Shown: positions 17,497 to 25,207 of the stretch, in pieces
How positions within the stretch are numbered: position 1 is the stretch's first letter
Layout: each line of letters opens with the position of its first letter
NCBI RefSeq assembly: GCF_000154705.2
Contig: NZ_CM002917.1
Coordinates: forward strand, 2,987,853 to 3,051,852
DNA: 64,000 nucleotides
Direction: 5' to 3'
DNA from: Hoeflea phototrophica DFL-43
GTDB lineage: Bacteria > Pseudomonadota > Alphaproteobacteria > Rhizobiales > Rhizobiaceae
Program-made: the position numbers and the translations under genes
The notes under the pieces: model-generated
Databases searched by the model: none
Told to the model about the DNA's origin: nothing
What the model saw: the letters and a program-made list of their open reading frames with translations, nothing else

Positions 17497-17512
17497 TGGC
17501 ACAGTTACTGCA
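17497..17512 (+). promoter_or_regulatory. Putative sigma-54 (-24/-12) promoter of the guanidine operon
   Basis: TGGCAC (17497-17502), five bases, then CTGCA (17508-17512) matches the RpoN consensus TGGCAC-N5-TTGCA with one mismatch and correct GG/GC spacing. The predicted transcription start is near 17523, one base before the riboswitch P1 stem. A nitrogen-controlled promoter fits an operon for a nitrogen-rich compound. Confidence 0.6.
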
Positions 17513-17523
17513 TTGCATAGGCC

Positions 17524-17646
17524 GTGCAGCGGGCATCTAGGGTTCCGGTCTTTCAACTCCTCCAGAAAGACGCAGGTCCGAGAGGTGCCACCCGGTCAAA
17601 ACAGTCCGGGAACACGGCGGGGCAAAATCCCGGGAGACACCTGCAC
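17524..17646 (+). ncRNA. Guanidine-I (ykkC) riboswitch aptamer
   Basis: Conserved ykkC elements appear in order: ATCTAGGGTTCCG (17535-17547), AGGTCCGAGAGG (17574-17585), and ACACGGCGGGGCAAAATCCC, read on into GGGAGA (17612-17637). Stems are visible: P1 GTGCAG (17524-17529) with CTGCAC (17641-17646), a 7-bp GTCTTTC/GAAAGAC hairpin (17548-17554 with 17565-17571) and a CCCGG/CCGGG hairpin around 17591-17610. This class binds free guanidinium and turns on genes for guanidine export or breakdown. It is the leader of the downstream operon. Confidence 0.93.
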
Positions 17647-17683
17647 AGGTTTGCGCGCGCAGACTGTCTCCCGGCCCGCGCGC
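17630..17683 (+). promoter_or_regulatory. Probable riboswitch expression platform
   Basis: CCGGGAGACA (17630-17639), part of the aptamer core, is perfectly complementary to TGTCTCCCGG (17665-17674). A competing GCGCGCG/CGCGCGC stem (17653-17659 with 17677-17683) would enclose that second strand. The two folds exclude each other. No T-run follows, so the switch may act on Rho or translation rather than through a simple intrinsic terminator. Confidence 0.55.
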
Positions 17684-17734
17684 TCAAACCCTCAAACACT
17701 GCGACCAGAGCGCACATGAGAGAGGCGAGAGCAA

Positions 17735-18814
17735 ATGATCAAGACACTCAAGACCAAAGCAATGGCATTGGCGGCAGCAACGGCGCTGTCGGCCACCTTC
17801 CTTGTCGGGATGACACCCGATGCAACCGCACAGGAAAAATCCGAGTTCAAGGTGTGCTGGTCGATCTATGTCGGCTGGATGCCCTGGGGCTATCTCGAAA
17901 CCTCCGGCATCATGGACAAATGGGCCGAGAAATACGGAATTGATGTCGAGATCGTTCAGATCAACGACTATGTGGAATCCATCAACCAGTACACCGCCGG
18001 CGAGTTCGACGGCTGCTCGATGACCAATATGGACGCGCTGTCCATTCCCGCCGGCGGCGGCGTCGACACCACCGCGCTGATCGTTGGCGACTATTCCAAC
18101 GGCAATGACGGCATCGTGCTCAAGGACGGTGACAGCGTCGAGGCGCTGAAGGACCAGAACGTCAATCTTGTGGAACTGTCGGTCTCGCACTACCTGCTCG
18201 CCCGCGCCCTTGACAGCGTCGGCATGAGCGAACGCGATCTCACGGTGGTCAACACCTCCGACGCCGACATGATCGCCGCCTATGCCACCGATGATGTGAC
18301 ATCGGTCGTGACCTGGAACCCGCTGCTGTCGGAGATCGAGGCGACACCGGGCTCAACCAAGGTGTTCGATTCCGCCAACATCCCCGGCGAGATCATCGAC
18401 GTGATGATGGTCAACACCGAGACGCTGGCCGACAATCCCGATTTCGGCAAGGCTTTGACCGGTGCCTGGTACGAGGTCATGGGGCTGATGGCGGCCGGAA
18501 ACACCGAGGCGCTCGAATCCATGGCCGCCGCATCGGGAACCGATCTTGCCGGCTATCAGGCACAGCTCGACACCACCAAGATGTTCTTTGAGCCGGCAGA
18601 AGCGGTGAGCTTCACCAAGTCGGCGGAATTGCCTGCGACGATGAAGTTCGTCGCCGAGTTCCTGTTCGACAAGGGCATTCTGGGTGAAGGCGCGCCCTCG
18701 CCTGAATTCGTCGGCGTCAGCTTTCCCGATGGCTCCGTCTATGGCGACGCCAACAATGTGAAGCTGCGCTTTGACACCACCTATATGGAAATGGCCGCCG
18801 CCGGCGGCCTCTGA
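17735..18814 (+). CDS. ABC transporter substrate-binding protein, probable guanidine importer
   Basis: The 359-residue product has a Sec signal peptide (cleavage probably after DATA-Q) and a NitT/TauT-type periplasmic binding fold (FKVCWSIYVGWMPWGYLE, MDALSIPAGGGVDTTALIVG). Homologues are often labelled putative urea transporter binding proteins because they sit beside urea carboxylase genes, now known to act on carboxyguanidine. Position directly behind a guanidine-I riboswitch makes guanidinium the likely ligand. It is the first gene of a six-gene operon. Confidence 0.88.
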   Translation: MIKTLKTKAMALAAATALSATFLVGMTPDATAQEKSEFKVCWSIYVGWMPWGYLETSGIMDKWAEKYGIDVEIVQINDYVESINQYTAGEFDGCSMTNMDALSIPAGGGVDTTALIVGDYSNGNDGIVLKDGDSVEALKDQNVNLVELSVSHYLLARALDSVGMSERDLTVVNTSDADMIAAYATDDVTSVVTWNPLLSEIEATPGSTKVFDSANIPGEIIDVMMVNTETLADNPDFGKALTGAWYEVMGLMAAGNTEALESMAAASGTDLAGYQAQLDTTKMFFEPAEAVSFTKSAELPATMKFVAEFLFDKGILGEGAPSPEFVGVSFPDGSVYGDANNVKLRFDTTYMEMAAAGGL

Positions 18815-18831
18815 TCCAGGGCGAAAAAGCC

Positions 18832-19653
18832 ATGCGCCTGATCAACAGAAAGCCCGGCAAACCCTCGGCAATGGCCCTGGCGGCACTCCCCTTTGCGGGT
18901 GTCGTCATTGCCTACGCCGTGGCAAGCCATTTTCGCCGGCTGGAAAATCCCGCCGACAAATTGCTGCCATCGATCGAACAGATGGCGGCAACCTTCTGGC
19001 GCATGGCTTTTGAACCGGACCGCCGCTCCGGAGACCTGCTTTTGTGGGGTGACACAATCGACAGCCTGATCCGGCTGGCTGCCGGCATGGGCGCGGCGAC
19101 GCTGTTTGCGCTGATCGTCGGCGTGCTGGTGGGTTTCCTGCCCTATGTTCGCAGCACATTGTCGCCCTTCATTGCCTCGATCTCGCTGATCCCGCCGATC
19201 ACCATCCTGCCGATCCTGTTTATCATGGTGGGGCTGGGCGAGACCTCGAAGATATTGCTGATCGCGCTGGGAACCGCGCCGGTGATGACGCGTTCGGTGG
19301 CGCAAGCGGTGATGGACCTGCCCAAGGAACTCATCATCAAGGCACAGACCCTCGGCGCCTCCACCTGGCAGATGATGACCCGCGTGGTGCTGCCACAGGT
19401 GCTGCCCAATCTGATCACGGCGATGCGGCTGGGCCTCGTTCCCGCCTGGATCTTCCTGATTTCCGCTGAAGCGATCGCGTCCACATCCGGGCTTGGCTAC
19501 AGGATCTTTCTGGTGCGGCGGTTCCTGGCGATGGATGTGATCCTGCCTTACGTGTTGTGGATCACGTTCCTGGCCTATCTGATCGATAGGCTGCTGCTGA
19601 CGCTATCGCGCCGCGCCTTCCCCTGGAACCACATGCAGGGGGAAAGCCTGTGA
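18832..19653 (+). CDS. ABC transporter permease, probable guanidine importer
   Basis: This 273-residue membrane protein of the BPD transporter inner-membrane family has about six hydrophobic segments. Its cytoplasmic coupling loop reads ELIIKAQTLGASTWQMMTRV followed by VLPQVLPNLITAMRLGL, the EAA motif. It lies 17 bp after the binding-protein gene, and its TGA overlaps the ATPase start by 4 bp. The substrate is inferred from the riboswitch and downstream enzyme. Confidence 0.9.
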   Translation: MRLINRKPGKPSAMALAALPFAGVVIAYAVASHFRRLENPADKLLPSIEQMAATFWRMAFEPDRRSGDLLLWGDTIDSLIRLAAGMGAATLFALIVGVLVGFLPYVRSTLSPFIASISLIPPITILPILFIMVGLGETSKILLIALGTAPVMTRSVAQAVMDLPKELIIKAQTLGASTWQMMTRVVLPQVLPNLITAMRLGLVPAWIFLISAEAIASTSGLGYRIFLVRRFLAMDVILPYVLWITFLAYLIDRLLLTLSRRAFPWNHMQGESL

Positions 19654-20435
19654 GCACCCAACCCAAAATCGCCGTACACGGCGTGGGCAAGTCCTATGAT
19701 GGCGCGGTTGTGCTCGAAGGCGTGTCACTCGATGTCGAGGCCGGTTCCTTCTGCACCGTGGTAGGGGCGTCCGGCTGCGGCAAATCCACTTTCCTGCGCA
19801 TGTTGTTGTCGCAGGAAACACCCGACCGTGGCGCGATCCTCCTAGACGGCGAACCGATCCCTGCCGAGCCGACGGAAGACCGCGGCATCGTGTTCCAGCG
19901 CTATTCGGTGTTTCCGCATCTCAGCGTCGAGGACAATCTTATCCTCGCCGATGAATTCGCCAATTCGCCAAGGCTTGGCCGCGTCTTCGGCGCCAAGCGG
20001 CGGGCCATGCGCAGCACGGTTGACCGGACCCTGGAAGCCATCGGCCTTGCCGGTTCGCGCAAGAGTTATCCCTCACAACTGTCGGGCGGCATGCAGCAAC
20101 GGCTGGCCATTGCCCAGGCGCTCTTGAAGAAGCCCGACGTGCTTCTGATGGACGAACCCTTCGGCGCGCTCGACCCCGGCACCCGGGTCGACATGCATGC
20201 CTTGTTGCTGGAGCTGTGGCGCGAGCGCGGCATGACCGTCTTCATGGTCACCCATGACATTCACGAGGCCTTCAAGCTCGGCACGCGCGTTCTCGTCTTC
20301 GACAAGCGCCGCCACGATCCGCACGCGCCGCAACGCTATGGCGCAACAATCACCTACGATCTGCCACTGGACCGCCGCGAGACATCACCGGTGCCAGATG
20401 CGCGTGACCTCATCACAACACCAAACGACACATGA
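19650..20435 (+). CDS. ABC transporter ATP-binding protein, probable guanidine importer
   Basis: This 261-residue ATPase of the NitT/TauT type has Walker A VVGASGCGKSTFL (about residues 35-47), Q-loop RGIVFQRYSVF, signature LSGGMQQRLAIAQAL, Walker B DVLLMDEPFGALD and switch His in FMVTHDIHEAFKL. It starts with a GTG overlapping the permease stop. It energises uptake together with the two preceding gene products. Confidence 0.92.
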   Translation: MSTQPKIAVHGVGKSYDGAVVLEGVSLDVEAGSFCTVVGASGCGKSTFLRMLLSQETPDRGAILLDGEPIPAEPTEDRGIVFQRYSVFPHLSVEDNLILADEFANSPRLGRVFGAKRRAMRSTVDRTLEAIGLAGSRKSYPSQLSGGMQQRLAIAQALLKKPDVLLMDEPFGALDPGTRVDMHALLLELWRERGMTVFMVTHDIHEAFKLGTRVLVFDKRRHDPHAPQRYGATITYDLPLDRRETSPVPDARDLITTPNDT

Positions 20436-20448
20436 CCTGGAGACAATG

Positions 20449-21711
20449 ATGCGTGATTTTTTCAACAACGGCCCGGCACGTGCGCACAAGCGCGCAGGCG
20501 TCGCGACACAGCCCCTGCCCGGCCGCCATCACCATCCGGATTTTGACAAGCTCAACATGCGTGGCTGGCGCGCGGCCGAGAAGGAAGGAAAACTGCCTTC
20601 CGCCGCCTGGCAGCAGGAACGCGCCTGGGCGCTGCGCATGGGCCTGACCGGATCGGACAGCCTCGAAGACAAGACCATCCCCACCTTCGCGCGCGGCGAA
20701 CTGCCCCATTACGCCGGCATCAACACCTTTCTGAAGGCGCCCTATATCGAGGACTCGACGCTGGTCGGCAACTACGATGCAGCGATCATCGGCGTCCCCT
20801 TTGATGGCGGCACCACCTATCGGCCGGGCACACGCTTTGGTCCGCAGGGCGTGCGCAAGATCTCCGCGCTCTACACGCCCTACAATTACGAGATGGGCAT
20901 CGATCTGCGCGAGCAGATGACCCTTTGTGATGTCGGCGACGTCTTCACCATCCCTGCCAACATCGAGAAAACCTTCGATCAGGTCACCCGTGCGGTCAGC
21001 CATGTGGCATCGTCGGGCGCACTGCCGATCATCATCGGCGGCGACCACTCGATCGGCTTCCCCTGCGTGCGCGGCATCGCGCAATGCACCTCCAAGCGGA
21101 TCGGCATTGTCCATTTCGACCGCCACATCGACATCCAGGAGAAGGATCTCGACGAGCGCATGCACACCACGCCGTGGTTTCATGCCACCGATCTCGCCAA
21201 TGTGCCGGCCGTCAATCTGGTGCAGGTCGGCATTGGTGGATGGCAGGTGCCGCGCGAAGGCGTGGAGGAAGCACGCAAGCGCAACACCAATATATTCACC
21301 ATGCGCGACATCGAGGAGATGGGCCTGGCCGAGACCGCGGCCCGCGCGCTTGAGCTGGCCTGGAAGGACGCCGATGCGGTCTATATCTCGTTTGACATCG
21401 ACAGCGTCGATTGCGGCTTCGTGCCCGGAACCGGCTGGCCGGAGCCAGGCGGCTTCCTGCCCCGCGAAGCGCTGGAACTGGTCTCGCTGGTTGCCAAGGA
21501 AGGCATCTGCGGGCTCGAGGTTGTCGAGGTCTCGCCGCCCTATGACACCTCCGACATCACAGCACTGCTCGCCACGCGGGTGATCGTGGATGTGCTGGGC
21601 ACGCTGGTGAGCCACGGCAAAATGGGCGCACACAAGCACATCATCGACAAGCCGGTGCAGATCCCCGCCGGTCCCGAAGTCACCTCGCAGGGCTGGGACA
21701 TGAAGCCATGA
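20449..21711 (+). CDS. gdmH: Ureohydrolase-family enzyme, probable nickel-dependent guanidine hydrolase
   Basis: The 420-residue product is an arginase/agmatinase-fold enzyme with an extended N-terminus of about 100 residues, as in guanidine hydrolases. Metal ligands are visible: H200 in GGDHS, D224, H226 and D228 in HFDRHIDIQ, and D316 and D318 in SFDIDSVD. Arg replaces the usual Ala in the DxHxD motif. Guanidine hydrolases split guanidine into urea and ammonia and need nickel. Riboswitch control, importer genes and a His-rich neighbour support this over agmatinase or guanidinobutyrase. Two adjacent ATGs (20446, 20449) exist; GGAG at 20439-20442 favours the second. Confidence 0.82.
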   Translation: MRDFFNNGPARAHKRAGVATQPLPGRHHHPDFDKLNMRGWRAAEKEGKLPSAAWQQERAWALRMGLTGSDSLEDKTIPTFARGELPHYAGINTFLKAPYIEDSTLVGNYDAAIIGVPFDGGTTYRPGTRFGPQGVRKISALYTPYNYEMGIDLREQMTLCDVGDVFTIPANIEKTFDQVTRAVSHVASSGALPIIIGGDHSIGFPCVRGIAQCTSKRIGIVHFDRHIDIQEKDLDERMHTTPWFHATDLANVPAVNLVQVGIGGWQVPREGVEEARKRNTNIFTMRDIEEMGLAETAARALELAWKDADAVYISFDIDSVDCGFVPGTGWPEPGGFLPREALELVSLVAKEGICGLEVVEVSPPYDTSDITALLATRVIVDVLGTLVSHGKMGAHKHIIDKPVQIPAGPEVTSQGWDMKP

Positions 21712-22238
21712 GCAGGCCGCACCATCACGCACACGGCCATCATGATCACAGTCACGGTCACGGTCACGGGCATGATCACGGGCACGATGGTCACCACCAT
21801 CATGGTCCGGGGCACAATCATGCACATGATCACGGGCATGATCACATGCATTCCCATGTCCATGCAGATCCCGACAAGGAGCGCCTGCACCGGCTCCAGG
21901 CCCTGGCCGCGGCCTTCATCGACGGGTTCCGCAAGGCCGAGGACAAACCGGCCTTCATCGAATTGTCGCAGGTTGCGGCCAAGCGCACGGGCAGCGACGG
22001 GCTGACCATGCATCTGGTCGACGCCAAAGTGGAAACCAAGTGGCAGCTCGGCACCGCCTCGCCGGCCTTTGCGTCAAGGGAACTGGTTCACCTGCCCTAC
22101 CCGGCGGCCATGGTCCAGGAGCGCGAGACCATGACCTTCACCTATGTCTCACTCACCGAACGTGTGGATGTCGACATCATCACGCTTCTCGACGAAGCCC
22201 AATCCAAACGGGACAAGAAAGGACAATCCCATGATTAA
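21708..22238 (+). CDS. Histidine-rich protein, putative nickel-delivery or storage protein
   Basis: The 176-residue product has 26 His among its first 52 residues (HGHHDHSHGHGHGHDHGHDG and similar), then an unrecognised domain of about 120 residues (ERLHRLQALAAAFIDGFRKA to VDVDIITLLDEAQSKRDKKG). There is no signal peptide, so it is probably cytoplasmic. His-rich tails occur in nickel chaperones such as HypB, UreE and SlyD. Known guanidine hydrolases need nickel and HypA/HypB-like helpers, none of which is here, so this protein may fill that role. Its ATG overlaps the hydrolase stop by 4 bp. The exact function is inference. Confidence 0.65.
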   Translation: MSRPHHHAHGHHDHSHGHGHGHDHGHDGHHHHGPGHNHAHDHGHDHMHSHVHADPDKERLHRLQALAAAFIDGFRKAEDKPAFIELSQVAAKRTGSDGLTMHLVDAKVETKWQLGTASPAFASRELVHLPYPAAMVQERETMTFTYVSLTERVDVDIITLLDEAQSKRDKKGQSHD

Positions 22239-22446
22239 ACGTGCAACGGCGGCTCTGGCGGCCTCGCTTCTTACAACAGCTCAGGCCCGGGCCCATACCG
22301 GCGACCATTCCCATCTGGCGATCTCCGAGGCCGGAGCCCACCTGGCGAGCTGGCCGGATCATCTGGCCATGATCCTGATCGCTGCCTTTGGTGTGCTGAT
22401 CGCTCTGGGCACGCTCAGATTGGGGGCAATCAAGCGCCGCAAATAG
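22231..22446 (+). CDS. Small His-containing membrane protein
   Basis: This 71-residue product has a signal-peptide-like start (MIKRATAALAASLLTTAQAR), then AHTGDHSHL, a short loop and one membrane helix (MILIAAFGVLIALGTLRLGA) ending in basic residues. Its ATG overlaps the His-rich gene stop by 8 bp and it ends the operon. The AH-x-G-x-HSH start recalls the beginning of mature HupE/UreJ-type nickel permeases, but only one helix is present. A metal-related role is a guess from context. Confidence 0.6.
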   Translation: MIKRATAALAASLLTTAQARAHTGDHSHLAISEAGAHLASWPDHLAMILIAAFGVLIALGTLRLGAIKRRK

Positions 22447-22524
22447 CTGATAGGTCAGATTGCCGGGCTCGTTTCAACCAGCAGATAGCGCTGCATCAAC
22501 AAACGCGGTCATACCGGGGGCAAC

Positions 22525-22560
22525 GAAAAACCCACCGGCAAAACTGCCGGTGGGTTGCTT
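22525..22560 (+). terminator. Rho-independent terminator, possibly bidirectional
   Basis: A 10-bp perfect stem (CCCACCGGCA 22531-22540 with TGCCGGTGGG 22545-22554) has an AAAC loop, A-run before and T-rich sequence after. It sits between the guanidine operon and the convergent chemoreceptor gene and could end both. Confidence 0.88.
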
Positions 22561-22597
22561 GTCTTAACCAGGGCGAGCCCAGTGATCGGATGCCCGG

Positions 22598-24835
22598 TCA
22601 GGCCGCGCTGCTGTACTGATGGCCGGGCTTGGCCAGCTTGAAGCGTGAAATCAGCTGGCGCAACGTTGCCGTCTCATCGGCCAACGTGTTGGTGCTGGCA
22701 GCTGCTTCTTCCACCATCGCCGCGTTCTGCTGGGTCATCTGGTCCATCTGGTTGATCGATGCGTTGATCTCCTGGAGCCCCGTCGACTGCTCATTTGCAG
22801 CGGTGGCGATTGCTGTCACCTGATCGGCGATGCCGTTCACCTTTTCCTGGATTTCGCGAAGCGCGTCTCCGGTCGAAGTCACCAGTCCGACACCGGATTC
22901 CACTTCGCCCGAAGACTTGGTGATCAGATCCTTGATGTCCTTGGCTGCCGTGGCGGAACGCTGGGCCAGTTCGCGGACTTCCTGCGCAACGACTGCGAAG
23001 CCCTTGCCTGCTTCACCGGCGCGTGCGGCTTCAACACCAGCATTGAGCGCCAGCAGGTTGGTCTGGAAGGCGATCTCGTCGATCACATTGATGATGTTGG
23101 AGATCTCGCCCGAGGCCTGCTCAATGCGGCTCATGGCAGCATTGGCATCTTCCACCACCACAGCGGATTGCTGAGCGAATGTGCGCGCCTCGCTGACCAT
23201 GCGGCTCGAATCCTGGGCTCTTTCTGTCGAGCTGCGGACCGCGACCGTGATTTCCTCGAGCCCGGAAGAGGTCTCCTCGAGCGAGGCGGCCTGGGTTTCC
23301 GTACGGCGTGAGAGGTCGTTGGAGGCGTTGCGGATCTGGTCTGCCCCGCCATTGATGACGTCGGCCGAATGGCGGACCTCCTCCATCAGCTTGCGAAGGC
23401 TGCCCATGGTCCCATTGACGTTGGACTGCAGCTCGGCAAATACACCCTGGTAGCTGCCCGTCATTTCCTCGGTCAGGTCACCATCGGCAAGCGCGGCAAT
23501 CACCCGCTGTGTCTCGGCGATGCCGGTATCGACCGATTCCACCAGCGTGTTGACGTTGCTGGCAAAGGCATCGAGATCCGGATTGTCGTAGCGAGCGGTG
23601 ATCCGCTTGGTGAAGTCGCCAGCCACCGCTGCGGCAACAACTGTCGAGATGTTGGACTGCAGATCGGTGTTCTTGGCCTGCAGTGCCGCTTCCTGGGCAG
23701 TCAGATCGCGGACACGGATCGCGTTCTGCTTGAACACGTCCACAGCCTGAGCCATCTCACCGATCTCGCTCTTGTGATCGAGACCCGGGATCACTGTGTC
23801 CAGCTTGTTGTCAGCCAGAGCGCTCATGGCCCTTGTGATGGCCTGGACCGGGCGGGTGATACCGGTGGCGATCAGCATGGCAAAAGCCAGCGCCAGCATG
23901 GCTCCGCCAGCGGCAAGAATCCCCGACACTATCACGCCATTTGACATCGTAGATTGGATCGATGGTCCCAGCGTGTCCTGAGTCTTCTTAAGTTCCAGCT
24001 TGAGATCTTCAACCGCGTTCGACACGGCCGGGCCGACCACGTCAAGCGTTCCTGCAATGATCTCATTGCGCTGAGCGATGATGTCGTGAACTTCGGTCAT
24101 GGTGGCGGAATAGTGCTCTATATCCGCCTTGGCCTTTGCAAACATCTCTTCCATCGGCTCATAGCCCGCCTGTTTGACAACTTCCGCCAGATCAGTGATT
24201 GCGGTTTCCGCATACTGCTTGGACTGGGCATAGGCGTCAGCATCATTGCTCAGAAGGTACTTGTTACCCAAGAGCTGCATGCTGGCCACACCATATTGAA
24301 CGCGGCCCGCGACGAATGCGGCACCGGTCTTGAAGATGTTCTGCAGTTCCTTGGTGATTTTTGCCGTATCGTCCTGCAATTGCGGACCGAGCTTGTCCAA
24401 TGTGCCATGAACCAGCTCGTTGCGCCGATCCTGAAGCACCGCCACGGAATCAAAACCCGCACGATAGGTCTCCACCTGCCCCGCGAAACCGGCGATTGCG
24501 GTTTTCACCGATTCCTGAACCGCGACATCATCCATGGTCTTGATGGCGGCAAGCGTCGCATCAAGGCGATCATGGACTTCCTGCTTGACCTCGGCAGACT
24601 GGTTGGTCCGGTATTTCATGAAGGACAGTCGCGCAGACAGCATGTTGTCTTCAACACCCGCCGCCTCGCTGGTCAGCCGCGCGGCGGTTCGGTATTCCAT
24701 GAACGATCCTTTATTGGCGATGTTCATGAAGACGGACACGCCGCCGATCGTCACCAACACGGCGATGACGATTGCGAAACCACCATAGATCTTATGACCG
24801 ATCTTGATATTGTTGAGAAATTTCAAAGATGGCAT
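22598..24835 (-). CDS. Methyl-accepting chemotaxis protein
   Basis: This 745-residue chemoreceptor has a membrane helix at about residues 12-35, a large helical ligand region with repeated heptad-like segments, a second membrane helix ([20 protein letters not shown]), HAMP domains and a C-terminal signalling domain. The conserved hairpin tip reads [20 protein letters not shown] and [20 protein letters not shown]. Start ATG at 24835 (MPSLKFLNN) is favoured over an upstream in-frame ATG at 24871 because GGAG lies seven bases before it. The ligand is unknown. Confidence 0.93.
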   Translation of the reverse strand: MPSLKFLNNIKIGHKIYGGFAIVIAVLVTIGGVSVFMNIANKGSFMEYRTAARLTSEAAGVEDNMLSARLSFMKYRTNQSAEVKQEVHDRLDATLAAIKTMDDVAVQESVKTAIAGFAGQVETYRAGFDSVAVLQDRRNELVHGTLDKLGPQLQDDTAKITKELQNIFKTGAAFVAGRVQYGVASMQLLGNKYLLSNDADAYAQSKQYAETAITDLAEVVKQAGYEPMEEMFAKAKADIEHYSATMTEVHDIIAQRNEIIAGTLDVVGPAVSNAVEDLKLELKKTQDTLGPSIQSTMSNGVIVSGILAAGGAMLALAFAMLIATGITRPVQAITRAMSALADNKLDTVIPGLDHKSEIGEMAQAVDVFKQNAIRVRDLTAQEAALQAKNTDLQSNISTVVAAAVAGDFTKRITARYDNPDLDAFASNVNTLVESVDTGIAETQRVIAALADGDLTEEMTGSYQGVFAELQSNVNGTMGSLRKLMEEVRHSADVINGGADQIRNASNDLSRRTETQAASLEETSSGLEEITVAVRSSTERAQDSSRMVSEARTFAQQSAVVVEDANAAMSRIEQASGEISNIINVIDEIAFQTNLLALNAGVEAARAGEAGKGFAVVAQEVRELAQRSATAAKDIKDLITKSSGEVESGVGLVTSTGDALREIQEKVNGIADQVTAIATAANEQSTGLQEINASINQMDQMTQQNAAMVEEAAASTNTLADETATLRQLISRFKLAKPGHQYSSAA

Positions 24836-25207
24836 CGAGAGACTCCACTGGCGAATGCAAAAGCTATGCATATTTCTTCCACGATTTACCTTAACAAAAC
24901 GTGTTCCGGGGAAAATGCAGTCTCAATCCATGAGACTTTTTGCTCCACCGGCTCAACAGATTCTGAGAATACACCAGCTTACTTTTTGATTTTTTTGGAT
25001 AATGAGACCGAAAAGCGGCATTCTGTTATATCCACACCAGAAAAGACCCGACGGTGGAAAGGATACTCTGGAGTTCGCCTGCCAAGCGCCCCAAACCGCT
25101 TTTTCGACAGCTTGAGGCAAACAGAGTTCGAGAAATAAACCTGATGTTATGACTGTGTTGCTAGAGATCGCCCACTGACGAGCACTTGTACATCATGGGG
25201 ATGGCAG
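24836..25207. other. Divergent intergenic region
   Basis: About 370 A+T-richer bp between the chemoreceptor and the adenylation-enzyme gene. It must hold both promoters. One terminator-like hairpin (24919-24941) is visible; no gene is supported. Confidence 0.6.
24919..24941 (+). terminator. Small terminator-like hairpin
   Basis: AGTCTCA (24919-24925), loop ATCCA, TGAGACT (24931-24937), then a run of T. It is not downstream of any called plus-strand gene, so it may end a small transcript starting in the divergent region. Confidence 0.4.

Noticed and set aside
20413..21825. 470-codon minus-strand frame opposite the ureohydrolase gene
   Set aside because: It mirrors the coding frame of the ureohydrolase and His-rich genes; Asp/His/Arg-rich composition and no domain.
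21714..21870. Short tandem repeats resembling a repeat array
   Set aside because: They are codons for a His/Gly/Asp-rich protein segment in frame, not a CRISPR array or non-coding repeat.
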